DNA from: an uncultured Dorea sp.
Lineage (GTDB): Bacteria > Bacillota > Clostridia > Lachnospirales > Lachnospiraceae
DNA: 25,013 nt
NCBI GenBank assembly: GCA_910579335.1
Contig: CAJTUQ010000024.1
Coordinates: forward strand, 1-25,013
Reading direction: 5' to 3'
Positions within the stretch are counted from its first letter, which is position 1; every line of letters starts with the position of its first letter. Shown here in pieces: positions 6,752-15,635 of this stretch. The position numbers and the translations under genes were made by a program. Below the pieces are notes generated by a model. That model made no database searches and was not told where the DNA came from. It saw only the letters and a program-made list of their open reading frames with translations.

Positions 6752-8131
6752 ATGTCTGAAACACAAAAACAAGCTCCGGCATTGGAAAACAAGATGGGAA
6801 CCATGCCCATCCCGAAGCTTCTTATTACCATGTCCCTGCCCATGATGCTGTCCATGCTGGTGCAGGCTTTATATAATATCGTTGATAGCATGTTCGTGGC
6901 AAAACTGAGCGAAGATGCGCTGACTGCCGTATCACTGGCTTTCCCGGCGCAAACCTTGATGATATCCGTATCCAGCGGTACCGGCGTCGGCATTAACGCC
7001 CTGCTTTCCAGAAACTTAGGAGAAAAAGACTTTGAAAGCGCTGATCGCGCGGCTGTAAACGGCATATTTCTGGCAGTTGTAAGCTGTATTGCATTTGCCA
7101 TAGCCGGGGGCTTCGGCGCAAGGCTCTTCTTTTCTCTGCAGACAGACAACCCGGTAATTATTAATTATGGTACGCAATATCTGAGAATCATCACGGTAAT
7201 GTCCGCGGGAATTTTTTTACAGATTACCTTTGAGCGGTTAATGCAGTCCACCGGAAAGACCTTTTACAACATGGTTACACAAGGCACCGGGGCAATTATC
7301 AATATTATTCTGGATCCGATTATGATTTTCGGCCTGTTCGGATTTCCCCGGATGGAAGTTGCAGGCGCTGCCGTTGCAACCATCACCGGGCAGTTTGTAG
7401 CCGTGTGCATGTCCCTCTACTTTAACCAGACGAGGAATAAAGAAATCAGGATCTCCTTCCGGGGATTTCGGCCGCACAAAAGAACTATCGGCATCATATA
7501 CAAGGTAGGCGTTCCTTCCATCATCATGCAGTCCATCGGCTCTGTCATGACTTTCGGCTTTAATAAAATCCTGCTGATGTTTTCATCCACTGCCGCCGCC
7601 GTATTCGGCGTGTACTTTAAGCTCCAGAGCTTTATCTTTATGCCGGTGTTCGGTTTAAACAACGGGATGATACCGATTATCGCCTACAATTTCGGCGCAA
7701 AAAAACGCAGCCGTATCACCCGCACTATCCGGCTGAGCGTAGCCATATCCATGTCCATCATGGCTCTTGGTACCGTCATTTTCCTAAGCTGCCCAAAGCT
7801 TCTTTTATCGTCGCTGTTCAATGCTTCGGAAAACATGCTTGCAATCGGAGTCCCTGCGTTAAAGATTATAAGCCTCCATTTCCTGCTTGCGGGATACAGC
7901 ATTATCATCAGCTCTACTTTCCAGGCTTTAGGCAACGGCGTGTACAGCCTGATTGTATCGGCGGCAAGACAGCTGTTCGTCATCCTGCCGATCGCATACA
8001 TATCCGCAAGGTTTTTCGGGCTCTCCGCCGTATGGTGGTCTTTCCCGGCCGCCGAGCTGGTATCGGTGCTTCTGTGTACGCTTCTATTTATCCGGATTTA
8101 CAGAGAAAAAATTAAAGGGTTGGGAAACTAA
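6752..8131 (+). CDS. MATE family efflux transporter
   Basis: MATE proteins export drugs or metabolites using a sodium or proton gradient. This 459-aa protein has about 12 hydrophobic segments in two similar halves and resembles the MepA/DinF-like branch common in Firmicutes. The early LYNIVDSMFVAKL segment and GTGVGINALLSRNLGE loop are typical, with the equivalent GLNNGMIPIIAYNFGAKK in the second half. I chose the ATG at 6752 because AAGGAGG lies 7 bases upstream; a frame opening at 6692 has no site and overlaps the promoter. Its stop codon lies in the loop of a terminator shared with the convergent flavin reductase gene. Substrate is unknown. Confidence 0.93.
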   Translation: MSETQKQAPALENKMGTMPIPKLLITMSLPMMLSMLVQALYNIVDSMFVAKLSEDALTAVSLAFPAQTLMISVSSGTGVGINALLSRNLGEKDFESADRAAVNGIFLAVVSCIAFAIAGGFGARLFFSLQTDNPVIINYGTQYLRIITVMSAGIFLQITFERLMQSTGKTFYNMVTQGTGAIINIILDPIMIFGLFGFPRMEVAGAAVATITGQFVAVCMSLYFNQTRNKEIRISFRGFRPHKRTIGIIYKVGVPSIIMQSIGSVMTFGFNKILLMFSSTAAAVFGVYFKLQSFIFMPVFGLNNGMIPIIAYNFGAKKRSRITRTIRLSVAISMSIMALGTVIFLSCPKLLLSSLFNASENMLAIGVPALKIISLHFLLAGYSIIISSTFQALGNGVYSLIVSAARQLFVILPIAYISARFFGLSAVWWSFPAAELVSVLLCTLLFIRIYREKIKGLGN

Positions 8132-8149
8132 TGTTTTCCCGACCCTTTT
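8114..8149. terminator. bidirectional terminator with both stop codons in its loop
   Basis: A 14-bp stem with one G-T wobble (8114-8127 with 8135-8148) has a 7-nt loop at 8128-8134. The MATE stop TAA (8129-8131) and the convergent gene's TAG (8130-8128) overlap in the four loop bases CTAA. T-runs follow on both strands (CCCTTTT on plus, AATTTTTTC on minus). Confidence 0.85.
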
Positions 8150-8703
8150 ACGCTCCATCCAAACTTTCCTTTCCTATTCCCAAGCGAAAAATATTCCCCG
8201 TGGGAATAGGCGATAAGCCCGGAAGCATTTAATTCAAATTTTCCGTTCTTTTTCATATAGTCTTCATCCACCTGCACAGCCAGCACCTTCGCAAGGAACA
8301 TGTGATGGGAGCCAAGCTCTTTGATTTCCGATACCCTGCATTCAAGATTCACCGGAGACTCTTTGATAACCGGTGCGAATTGAAGTTTTTCCGCCTTTCC
8401 TCTTGTAAGATGCATCTCCTTCCACTTATCCACATCCCTTCCGGAACGGACGCCGCACCAATCCGCCGCCTTTGCCAGTCTGTCCGTCGTAAGATTCACT
8501 GCAAATTCCCCGCTCTCACAAAGCATATGGTAAGAATACCGCTCAGGTCTTACAGAAATATACAGCATCGCAGGGTCTGTGCACACGGTCCCCGTCCATG
8601 CCACCGTAATGATATTATCCCTCCCTTTTTTATCCGCCGTGCTGACCATTACGGCCGGAAGCGGATATAGCATATTCCCCGGTTTCCATATCTGTTTTCC
8701 CAT
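8128..8703 (-). CDS. flavin reductase family protein (flavoredoxin-like)
   Basis: This family binds FMN in a split-barrel fold and reduces flavin or transfers electrons; flavoredoxin is the closest named type. The 191-aa product begins with the typical LYPLPAVMVSTADKKGRDNIITVAWTG block, with CTDPAMLYISVRPERYS and GEFAVNLTT following, which form the FMN site. Two cysteines (in VCTDP and DWCGV) are present. The ATG has an AGGAG site. The gene lies 67 bp downstream of the pyrophosphatase gene on the same strand and likely shares its transcript, ending at the 8114-8149 hairpin. Partner and electron donor are unknown. Confidence 0.9.
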   Translation of the reverse strand: MGKQIWKPGNMLYPLPAVMVSTADKKGRDNIITVAWTGTVCTDPAMLYISVRPERYSYHMLCESGEFAVNLTTDRLAKAADWCGVRSGRDVDKWKEMHLTRGKAEKLQFAPVIKESPVNLECRVSEIKELGSHHMFLAKVLAVQVDEDYMKKNGKFELNASGLIAYSHGEYFSLGNRKGKFGWSVKGSGKH

Positions 8704-8770
8704 AATATTTCTCCTGTCTGTTTTTTCATCTTCCTTTTATTCCGTTTGCCGCAGTTGCCTTCCCGCCGTC

Positions 8771-10417
8771 CTACTGCTGCAAAGACGCGACCAGAGTCGG
8801 AATGAGCTGTTTCTTTCTGGAGACGACTCCTTTCAGAATCATGCGCTCCGTATCCTCCGGAAGATCAAAGGCGCTGATAATGCTGTCCCGCGCCCCGCGG
8901 CCGCAGCATAGAAGCTCCGTCGATTCATTCAAAATGTCTGTCAGCATGAAATAAATCATCTCCATCTTTCCGCTTTCGAGCGCCTTCGGAAGATAGGAGC
9001 TAAGCATCTCTTTAATCTCCGTCAATTCTTCCTTATTCATGGAATTAATCTGTCCGACCCCAAATACCGTATCGCCCACTGTAAACTGTTTGAAATCCTG
9101 GAACAGGATGTCCTGCGCACTTTTCCCTTTGAGGCTGCTCCCCGCATTAAACATCTCCATAGATATCGCTTCCATGTCAAGCTTTGCTAACTTGGCAAGC
9201 TTCTTTGCCGTCTTTTCATCCACTGCCGTACAAGTAGGTGAGCGGAACAAAAGTGTGTCGGAAATAATCGCGCAGCATAAAAGCCCCGCTATATCCGCAG
9301 GAATCTCCACTCCCGCCTCCTCATACATCTGGGTGATAATGGTTGCGGTACATCCCACCGGCTGGTTCCGGAAGAATACCGGTCCCATCGTCTCTATGCT
9401 TCCAAGCCTGTGATGGTCGATGATTTCTACGATATCCGCCTCCTCGATTCCGTCCACCGCCTGCGATTTTTCATTATGGTCTACTAATATCACCTGCTTT
9501 TTTTTCACATTCAAAAAACGGCGTCTGGAGATGAATCCCCGGAATCTTCCATGCCTGTCAAGAATCGGGAAATCACGGAACTTGTTTTTTGTCATCTTCT
9601 CCTTAATGTCATCCACATAATCATTCATCCTGAAAGTGACAAGCGGTCCCTTACTCATAAAATGCTTTACGGGAATGCTTTGATTAATCAGCCGCGCAAC
9701 CGTGTAAGTGTCATGGGGGGTGCTGATTATGACAATACTCTGCTCCTCCGCCTTTTTAATCAGTTCCGGCGACACCTTTGCATCCTGGCAGACAACCATG
9801 CAGCTTGCGTCAATATTAACCGCGCATGCTTGCGCCTCCGGACGGTTTCCTAAAATCACAAGGTCGTCCTTCTCGATAAACTCCTTCATCAGCTCGTCAT
9901 TGGAAGCCCCCACGGTGACCTTTCCCGTTGTAAAGCATCCATGCTCGTTTCCGCTGATAAGCTTTCCGTCCAATGTATCAATAATATTTTTGTACTGCGT
10001 CCTTGCGCTGGAGAGCTCCCGGTTATCATACACGTCCATATAGGAAGTGGCAATGTCTCCGGTAGAAATCACCCCTACCAGTTCCTCGTCTTTAAGAACC
10101 GGAAGCGTCTTAACATGGTTCTCCTTCATCTTCTCCCAAGTGTCCCGGATAGACACGTTGGGAGCCACGCCGTCAATCTTATGTATATCCATGTCCTTCA
10201 CCTGTAGCTTAACATTTTGCAAAAGCCCTGGTGCGTCTACCTTAAATTTTTTCAGGACGTAATGCGTCTCCTCGTTTATCTGTCCCGCTCGTTTTGCCAC
10301 GTAGTCGTCTCCCGTTATTTTTTTCTTCAGCTCCGCATAGGCAATCGCAGAACAGACAGAGTCCGTATCCGGATTTTTATGTCCGACTATATATACTTTT
10401 TTTGATTTTTTTCCCAT
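8771..10417 (-). CDS. putative manganese-dependent inorganic diphosphatase with CBS and DRTGG domains (CBS-PPase)
   Basis: Family II pyrophosphatases hydrolyse PPi to phosphate with Mn or Co. The 548-aa protein has the catalytic DHH domain split by a regulatory insert. Residues 8-60 hold GHKNPDTDS (His13, Asp17, Asp19), followed by a CBS half at about 72-130, a DRTGG domain at about 140-245 and a second CBS half at about 250-302. The DHH part then resumes with VDHN (312-315) and IDHH (333-336). The C-terminal DHHA2 domain ends with the substrate-binding SRKKQ motif. CBS domains in such enzymes bind adenine nucleotides (AMP/ADP inhibit, ATP or diadenosine polyphosphates activate), linking PPi removal to energy state. 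ATG with AAGGAGA site. Divergent from the S1 gene. Confidence 0.95.
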   Translation of the reverse strand: MGKKSKKVYIVGHKNPDTDSVCSAIAYAELKKKITGDDYVAKRAGQINEETHYVLKKFKVDAPGLLQNVKLQVKDMDIHKIDGVAPNVSIRDTWEKMKENHVKTLPVLKDEELVGVISTGDIATSYMDVYDNRELSSARTQYKNIIDTLDGKLISGNEHGCFTTGKVTVGASNDELMKEFIEKDDLVILGNRPEAQACAVNIDASCMVVCQDAKVSPELIKKAEEQSIVIISTPHDTYTVARLINQSIPVKHFMSKGPLVTFRMNDYVDDIKEKMTKNKFRDFPILDRHGRFRGFISRRRFLNVKKKQVILVDHNEKSQAVDGIEEADIVEIIDHHRLGSIETMGPVFFRNQPVGCTATIITQMYEEAGVEIPADIAGLLCCAIISDTLLFRSPTCTAVDEKTAKKLAKLAKLDMEAISMEMFNAGSSLKGKSAQDILFQDFKQFTVGDTVFGVGQINSMNKEELTEIKEMLSSYLPKALESGKMEMIYFMLTDILNESTELLCCGRGARDSIISAFDLPEDTERMILKGVVSRKKQLIPTLVASLQQ

Positions 10418-10538
10418 ACAAATCTCCTTGTAAAACCTTTTTGAAAGTTTCTACTAGTTAGATTGCCATTTTTTTCATGCCAAGTCAACTATATTTTTCT
10501 TTCTTCTCATTTTTTCTCCCCACAATACACGGATTATA

Positions 10539-10547
10539 TGCTATACT
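10539..10547 (+). promoter_or_regulatory. extended -10 promoter of the S1-domain gene
   Basis: TGCTATACT (TGN plus TATACT, 10542-10547) lies 37 bp before the chosen ATG, with only a weak -35 (CCCACA). The 10418-10559 region separates this gene from the divergent pyrophosphatase gene. A TTGACT at 10488-10483 could serve the other direction, but its -10 (CAATCT) is poor. I see nothing else in the gap. Confidence 0.55.
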
Positions 10548-10583
10548 AACTATATTAGAATGATGAGAAAGGAACAAAGTACA

Positions 10584-11258
10584 ATGAGTGAAGAATTATT
10601 ACAGGAAGAAACCCAGACTATGGCTGATTTCGAGGAGCATTTTGATGATGCCAATCCGTGGAACCTGATTGCATCTTATAAGGAAGAGGGCACCATTTTG
10701 CCGGTGAAAGTGGAGGGCATCGTGAACGGCGGCGCAATCGCTATGGTAGAAGGCATCCGCGGCTTCATCCCTGCTTCCAGGCTGTCACTGTCCTATATTG
10801 AGGATTTGGAATCCTATCTCTTAAAGGACATCGAAGTGCGGGTTATCGAGGCGGATCAGGCAGAAAACCGTCTGGTTCTTTCCGCCCGCGAGATTTTGAA
10901 GGAAAAGGAGAAAAAAGAACGGGAGGAAAAAATCGCCAGCGTCAAAGTGGGGACGGTCCTTACCGGAACCGTAGAATCCTTACAGAACTACGGCGCATTT
11001 ATCCGTCTCCCTGACAATCTTTCCGGTCTGGTCCATGTGTCGCAAATCAGCCAGAAACGCGTAAAATTACCGAAAGACGTATTGAATGTAGGCGATGAAG
11101 TAAATGTAAAGGTAATCGGCATCAAAGACGGGAAAATCAGTCTCAGCATGAAGGCTCTGGAAGAGGTAAAAGAGGAACCGGAAGAAAAGGTTGAGATTCC
11201 AAAGGCCGGAAATATCGGAACAAGTCTCGGAGACTTATTCAAGGATATCCAGTTATAA
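10584..11258 (+). CDS. S1 RNA-binding domain protein, two S1 repeats
   Basis: The 224-aa product has two S1 OB-folds, at about 33-107 (GTILPVKVEGIVNGGAIAMV...RLVLSAREI) and 122-195 (GTVLTGTVESLQNYGAFIRL...GKISLSMKAL), joined by a charged helix (about 108-118). The N-terminus is acidic. Proteins of this arrangement are relatives of ribosomal protein S1 (RpsA/YpfD type) common in Clostridia, shorter than the four- to six-repeat forms. They bind RNA and may help translation. I chose the ATG at 10584 because AAAGGA lies 10 bases upstream; the in-frame ATG at 10560 lacks a site. It is a single-gene unit ending at the compound terminator at 11301. Confidence 0.88.
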   Translation: MSEELLQEETQTMADFEEHFDDANPWNLIASYKEEGTILPVKVEGIVNGGAIAMVEGIRGFIPASRLSLSYIEDLESYLLKDIEVRVIEADQAENRLVLSAREILKEKEKKEREEKIASVKVGTVLTGTVESLQNYGAFIRLPDNLSGLVHVSQISQKRVKLPKDVLNVGDEVNVKVIGIKDGKISLSMKALEEVKEEPEEKVEIPKAGNIGTSLGDLFKDIQL

Positions 11259-11300
11259 ATTTTAGGGGAACCTAATTATATTCACTGAAAGCAAAAAATA

Positions 11301-11371
11301 AAAAACCTTCAGACCGGCGCCGGCGCTGCTTTCGCAGCGTCCCGGAAATCCGCGCATGTCTGAAGGTTTTT
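11301..11371. terminator. large bidirectional compound terminator
   Basis: The outer 13-bp perfect stem (11301-11313 with 11359-11371) includes A5 and T5 tails, so it works in both directions for the convergent S1 and C-GCAxxG-C-C genes. Inside it are a CCGG/CCGG stem (11314-11317 with 11342-11345) and a hairpin CGCTGC-TTTC-GCAGCG (11324-11339). Confidence 0.85.
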
Positions 11372-11382
11372 TTCCGAAAATC

Positions 11383-11793
11383 CTACCATTCCATCCTGTC
11401 TATCAAATCCGCCGCCGTCTCTACGCACTTCGTGCAGCATAAAAGAGGCTGCTGCCCATTCTCCGTCTTTAGGTCCCTGCAGTAGACAGAACCCTTTTTC
11501 TCCTTAAAGAGCTTTGCCGCTTCACGAATCTTTGCATAGGTATCCATCTTTGTAAGACGGGGCTGCTCCATATCGCCCGCACTGTTGGCAAGGCTGATAA
11601 CAAGGAACATTCCGGTAACTGCGCCGCAGGTGTCCATAAGCCCTCCCATCCCAAGGCCGAAGCCCTCTGTCAGCCTGAATACGTCTTCTTCTTTTACCCC
11701 GAATTTTTCACAGTATGTACAGGCTACTGCCTGACAGCAGTTATAGCCTTTTTCAGTAAATTTTGCCACAGCGGTATCTTTATTCGCTTCCAT
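11383..11793 (-). CDS. C-GCAxxG-C-C family (putative redox-active) protein
   Basis: This family is defined by a spaced cysteine pattern and is thought to be redox- or metal-active; no reaction is firmly assigned. In the 136-aa product the pattern is seen as NCC (Cys19, Cys20), DTCGAVTG (Cys56), YC (Cys105) and CCTKC (Cys119, 120, 123). Cys24 and Cys28 are also present, a very cysteine-rich small protein. I chose the ATG at 11793 (AGGAGG 9 bases upstream) over a GTG three codons earlier that would overlap that site. It is the last gene of the run methyltransferase-hslO-nadE-this gene, 41 bp behind nadE, and ends at the compound terminator. Confidence 0.85.
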   Translation of the reverse strand: MEANKDTAVAKFTEKGYNCCQAVACTYCEKFGVKEEDVFRLTEGFGLGMGGLMDTCGAVTGMFLVISLANSAGDMEQPRLTKMDTYAKIREAAKLFKEKKGSVYCRDLKTENGQQPLLCCTKCVETAADLIDRMEW

Positions 11794-11834
11794 AAGGCGC
11801 ACCTCCTAATATCTGTCCATATTTATCTCTTTCT

Positions 11835-13760
11835 TTATATTTTTTCCTCTCTGGCCGCTTCCAGATTCTCAAGCCATACGGCCGCACAAGCATCGCTCGG
11901 CATCCTTAGGTCCCCTCTTGGAGACAATGCCACCGTTCCTACCTTCGGTCCGTCAGGCAGGCAGGAACGCTTAAACTGCTGGGAGAAAAACCGCTTACAG
12001 AACGTATAAAGCCACTTATAAATTATTTCGTCCTTATATTCCCCCGCAAACGCATATTTCGCAATCCGGTAAATCTTTGCAGGCTCATAGCCGAATCTCA
12101 GAAAATAATAGAGGAAAAAGTCATGCAGCTCATAAGGCCCTACCAAATCTTCCGTCTTTTGGGCTATCTTCCCGTCCTTCGGCGGAAGAAGCTCCGGACT
12201 TACCGGCGTGTCAAGCACGTCATAGAGAACCTCCCGAAGCGTGCCGTCTTCGCACGTATCCGCATAATAACGCACCAGATGCCTCACAAGCGTCTTAGGC
12301 ACCGATGCATTGACCCCGTACATGGACATATGATCCCCATTGTAAGTCGCCCATCCAAGAGCGAGCTCCGACATATCCCCGGTTCCGATTACCATGCCGT
12401 TTTCCTGATTGGCAATATCCATAATGACCTGCGTCCGCTCCCTTGCCTGTGCATTCTCATAGGTCACGCTATGGTCATTTTCATCGTGCCCGATATCCTT
12501 AAAATGCTGCGTTACGGACTCCGCAATCGGCACCTCCCGAAGCGACGCCCCAAGCTTTTCTGACATACGGCAGGCATTGCCGTACGTCCGGTCCGTCGTC
12601 CCAAAGCAGGGCATGGTAACTGCAATGATTCGCTTCCTGTCCATTCCCAGAGCGTCAAATGCTTTCGCTGTTACAAGCAGCGCCAGCGTAGAATCCAGGC
12701 CTCCTGAGATACCTACCACCGCGCTCTTTGCATGTGTGTGGGCAATACGCTTCTTAAGCCCCATCGCCTGAATCAGAAGAATCTCCTCGCACCGCCTTGT
12801 GCGCTCCCCCGGCTCTCCCGGCACAAACGGAAGGGAAGGAAACGCTCTTGTAAGCGTCGTCTTTTCAACATTGACATGAAATGGAATCCGCATAAGCGTC
12901 CTCTCGTCTGCCGGCTGAAAGGTCGTATTCTTGCGTCTTTCGCTCAAAATCCGCTTTACATCGATCTCCGAATAGACGCTTCCGTTTTCAAAGCGTTTTC
13001 CAAACGCCAGCGTAATACCGTTCTCCGCAATTATATTATGTCCCCCGAACACCACATCCGTCGTAGACTCCCCCTCTCCGGCATTGGCATAGATATAGCC
13101 GCAGAGCAGGCGGGCCGACTGGCCTTCAATCAGGCTTTTCCGGTATGACGCCTTTCCAATCGTCTCATCGCTGGCAGAGCAGTTGACGATAATCGCCGCC
13201 CCCTCCCTTGCCGCCCGGATGCTGGGAGGAACCGCCGACCATACGTCCTCGCAGATTTCTGCGGACACTACCATTCCTTCCATCCCTGCCTCCTCAAACA
13301 AAAGCTGCGGCCCGAAAGGAATTTTCTCCCCGTCAAAAAGAATTTCCCTTGCATGGGCCGGCCCTTCGCAAAACTGCCTCATCTCATAAAATTCCCCGTA
13401 ATTGGGAAGGAAGGTCTTCGTCGTAAGCCCCAGGATTTTTCCGTCATTCAACGCCGCCGCCACGTTATAAAGCTCGCCGTCCACCGTGACGGGAGCTCCT
13501 ACAAAGGCTAACATGTCCCTGCCTTTCGTATAAGCGGCAACGCGCCGAAGACCCTCTTTCGCTTTCTCTATTAAAATATCCTGGGTAAACAAATCACCGC
13601 ACGTATATCCGGTGATGCAAAGCTCCGGAAACACTACGATTTTCGCCCCGTTTTCCGCCGCCCTGTCTATATTTGCGCATATCTGCTCCGTGTTAAAGGC
13701 CACGTCCGCCACACGTATATCCGGCGTCACCGCCGCCGCCTTTATAAATCCATCCTTCAT
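11835..13760 (-). CDS. nadE: glutamine-dependent NAD+ synthetase
   Basis: It makes NAD from deamido-NAD, ATP and ammonia taken from glutamine. The 641-aa product is the two-domain form. An N-terminal nitrilase-type glutaminase has the triad Glu46 (VVFPELCITGY), Lys115 (TTKTFLPNYGEFYE) and Cys170 (SAEICEDVW). The C-terminal synthetase has the PP-loop GISGGLDST at about 350 and GTGDMSELALGW further on. I chose ATG at 13760, four codons inside the longest frame, because GGAGGA lies directly upstream. It is 55 bp behind hslO and 41 bp before the C-GCAxxG-C-C gene, in one probable transcript. Domain order and length are normal for the family. Confidence 0.96.
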   Translation of the reverse strand: MKDGFIKAAAVTPDIRVADVAFNTEQICANIDRAAENGAKIVVFPELCITGYTCGDLFTQDILIEKAKEGLRRVAAYTKGRDMLAFVGAPVTVDGELYNVAAALNDGKILGLTTKTFLPNYGEFYEMRQFCEGPAHAREILFDGEKIPFGPQLLFEEAGMEGMVVSAEICEDVWSAVPPSIRAAREGAAIIVNCSASDETIGKASYRKSLIEGQSARLLCGYIYANAGEGESTTDVVFGGHNIIAENGITLAFGKRFENGSVYSEIDVKRILSERRKNTTFQPADERTLMRIPFHVNVEKTTLTRAFPSLPFVPGEPGERTRRCEEILLIQAMGLKKRIAHTHAKSAVVGISGGLDSTLALLVTAKAFDALGMDRKRIIAVTMPCFGTTDRTYGNACRMSEKLGASLREVPIAESVTQHFKDIGHDENDHSVTYENAQARERTQVIMDIANQENGMVIGTGDMSELALGWATYNGDHMSMYGVNASVPKTLVRHLVRYYADTCEDGTLREVLYDVLDTPVSPELLPPKDGKIAQKTEDLVGPYELHDFFLYYFLRFGYEPAKIYRIAKYAFAGEYKDEIIYKWLYTFCKRFFSQQFKRSCLPDGPKVGTVALSPRGDLRMPSDACAAVWLENLEAAREEKI

Positions 13761-13815
13761 GGCTTCCTCCATTCTCCGGCATTCTATGGTATTATCCGCC
13801 GTCCTGCCGCCTTTT

Positions 13816-14694
13816 CTATCTATGGCTCCTCTTTAGAATCCTCTTTAAATCTTCCACCGTATAATTATACGCACTGTTGCAGAAGTGGCACTTTACCTCA
13901 ATGTCCTTCCCCTCGTCTATCATATCCTGAATATCCTTCCTGCCAATACTTGCTACTGCTTTTTCCACACGTTCCTTTGAACAGCCGCAGAAAAACTGTA
14001 CCGGAATGGTGTCTGTAATCTCCAGTCCCACATTTCCAAGAAGCTCCTCCAATATCTTTTCCGGAGTACAGCCCCTGTCTAAAAGCTCGGTGACAGACGT
14101 GACAGTTTTTAGATTCTCTTCAATCTTTGAAATCGTTTCCTCTTTGGCAAAAGGCATCATCTGTATTATAAATCCGCCGGCGCATTTTACCGTATTATCT
14201 TTTTCCATCAGAACGCCAAGCCCCACCGAGGACGGCACTTGCTCGGAGCTTGCAAAATAATAAGTCAAATCCTCTGCAATCTCACTTGTCACCAGCATCG
14301 TATCTCCCACATAAGGCTCTTTGAGCCCCATGTCCTTAATCACCTGCAAAATACCGATGCCTACGGCTCCCCCCACGTCAAGCTTCCCGTTCTTTGCCGG
14401 CAGCAGCACGTCCGGATGCTCCACATACCCCTTCACGTTGGCCCTGCTGTCCGCCGTGACGGTCATTCCTCCGAGAGGTCCGTTGCCGCGCACTTTTACG
14501 GTGAGCATATCCGTCTCATTTTTCATCATGCTCCCCATCATGGCTCCTCCGGCCAAAAGCCTTCCGAGAGCCGCCGTCGCCACCGGGCTTGTATTGTGGC
14601 GTCTTCTCGCCGTCTCCACCAGCTCTCCCGCCGTTATGGCAAATGCGCGCACTTGGCCGTCCGCCGCCGTTGCCCTTACAATATAATCTTTCAT
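13816..14694 (-). CDS. hslO: Hsp33 redox-regulated chaperonin
   Basis: Hsp33 is a cytoplasmic holdase activated by oxidative unfolding. The 292-aa protein has the usual N-terminal substrate-binding domain (RATAADGQVRAFAITAGELVETARRRHNTSP) and the C-terminal zinc redox switch CxC-x30-CxxC: Cys236, Cys238, Cys269 and Cys272. All four zinc ligands are intact, so redox control should work. The ATG has an AAGGAAAAG site. It lies 71 bp behind the methyltransferase and 55 bp ahead of nadE. An operon combining Hsp33, NAD synthesis and a cysteine-rich protein suggests shared redox/stress context, though this is inference from position. Confidence 0.96.
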   Translation of the reverse strand: MKDYIVRATAADGQVRAFAITAGELVETARRRHNTSPVATAALGRLLAGGAMMGSMMKNETDMLTVKVRGNGPLGGMTVTADSRANVKGYVEHPDVLLPAKNGKLDVGGAVGIGILQVIKDMGLKEPYVGDTMLVTSEIAEDLTYYFASSEQVPSSVGLGVLMEKDNTVKCAGGFIIQMMPFAKEETISKIEENLKTVTSVTELLDRGCTPEKILEELLGNVGLEITDTIPVQFFCGCSKERVEKAVASIGRKDIQDMIDEGKDIEVKCHFCNSAYNYTVEDLKRILKRSHR

Positions 14695-14765
14695 CTATCT
14701 TTTCCTTCCTATCGAAAATATATTCTTTGTGCCGACCCATTTATTTTAATATGTTTCCCGCTATA

Positions 14766-15530
14766 TTACAAGGTCTTTCCTCTCTCCCTTGCCGCTATCA
14801 AAATCCGCTCGCTGCATCTTTTGGCCGGCTTTTGCGCATATGCGTCGTAAGCCGCAAGAAACTCCAGTCCGGATTTTTCTACAAGCGCCTTTATCTCTGC
14901 CAGCGTGTAACCCCTCTGGTAATGGCTCTCCTGATATCTGCGGTACATGTCCCGCTGTCCTTCCATACGTATAAACAACGTCAGCTCATATTCGTTTATC
15001 CTGTCGTCCTCATCGTAGTAATTGTCCCAGATAAAGCTGCACGCATCCCTGCTCTCCGCAAAAGTGCGATTGCCAAGTACATGCTCGTATTTATACTGCG
15101 TATTAAAATCAAAAAGAAAAATTCCTGACGGGTCGAGATAATTGTTCACCAGCCTGAACACTTTAAGAAGCTCCTCTTTATCCAGCACGTAATTGATACA
15201 ATCGCATACGCTGTAAACGGCTCGGACGGTTCCGTAAAGCTCAAACTCCCGCATATCCTGCTGCAGGTAGAGTATGTCATGCCCGCTCTCTGTGCGCTTT
15301 CTTGCGGCAGCCTCCAGCATCTCCTGCGCATTGTCAATGCCAATCATATCATAGCCCCGCTCTGCAAAGCTCTCCGTCATGTTTCCCGTCCCGCAGCCCA
15401 AATCCAGCACCAAACCTTCATAAATTCCATATTCCTTTAATATCTCTTCAAGACGTGCGGCCCATTCCCCATAAGGGACATTATCCATAAATATGTCATA
15501 AACCTCGGCAAAACCCGTATATGCCTCCAC
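14766..15530 (-). CDS. class I SAM-dependent methyltransferase
   Basis: The 254-aa protein has a Rossmann methyltransferase core. Motif I VLDLGCGTGN is at about 41-50, the acidic residue of motif II in GIDNAQEML at about 64-72, and motif III-like QQDMREF at about 89-95, followed by SVCDCINYVL. The C-terminal half (about 135-250) carries strands typical of the YcgJ/Methyltransf_25 small-molecule type. The substrate is not identifiable. The start is GTG at 15530 with a GGAGG site 10 bases upstream; no better ATG is near. It is the first gene of the run leading to hslO and nadE, but I find only weak promoter-like sequence between it and the terminator at 15596-15625. Confidence 0.88.
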   Translation of the reverse strand: MEAYTGFAEVYDIFMDNVPYGEWAARLEEILKEYGIYEGLVLDLGCGTGNMTESFAERGYDMIGIDNAQEMLEAAARKRTESGHDILYLQQDMREFELYGTVRAVYSVCDCINYVLDKEELLKVFRLVNNYLDPSGIFLFDFNTQYKYEHVLGNRTFAESRDACSFIWDNYYDEDDRINEYELTLFIRMEGQRDMYRRYQESHYQRGYTLAEIKALVEKSGLEFLAAYDAYAQKPAKRCSERILIAARERGKTL

Positions 15531-15595
15531 TCTTATCTATCCTCCGGCCTGTTATAAAAGTATTTATTCTTTGTTATTCTATCACAAAAAAACAA

Positions 15596-15625
15596 GGCCG
15601 GAAACCTGTTTTTAGATTCCCGGCC
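15596..15625 (-). terminator. rho-independent terminator of the efflux operon
   Basis: Minus strand: a 9-bp GGCCGG-rich stem with one G-T pair (15625-15617 with 15604-15596), then TTG and a run of seven T (15592-15586). It lies 11 bp after the stop of the heptad-repeat gene. Confidence 0.85.
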
Positions 15626-15635
15626 GATATAATTA

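Noticed and set aside
14239..14850. A 203-codon plus-strand open frame
   Set aside because: It is opposite hslO and the methyltransferase end, has no recognisable domain and no start signals.
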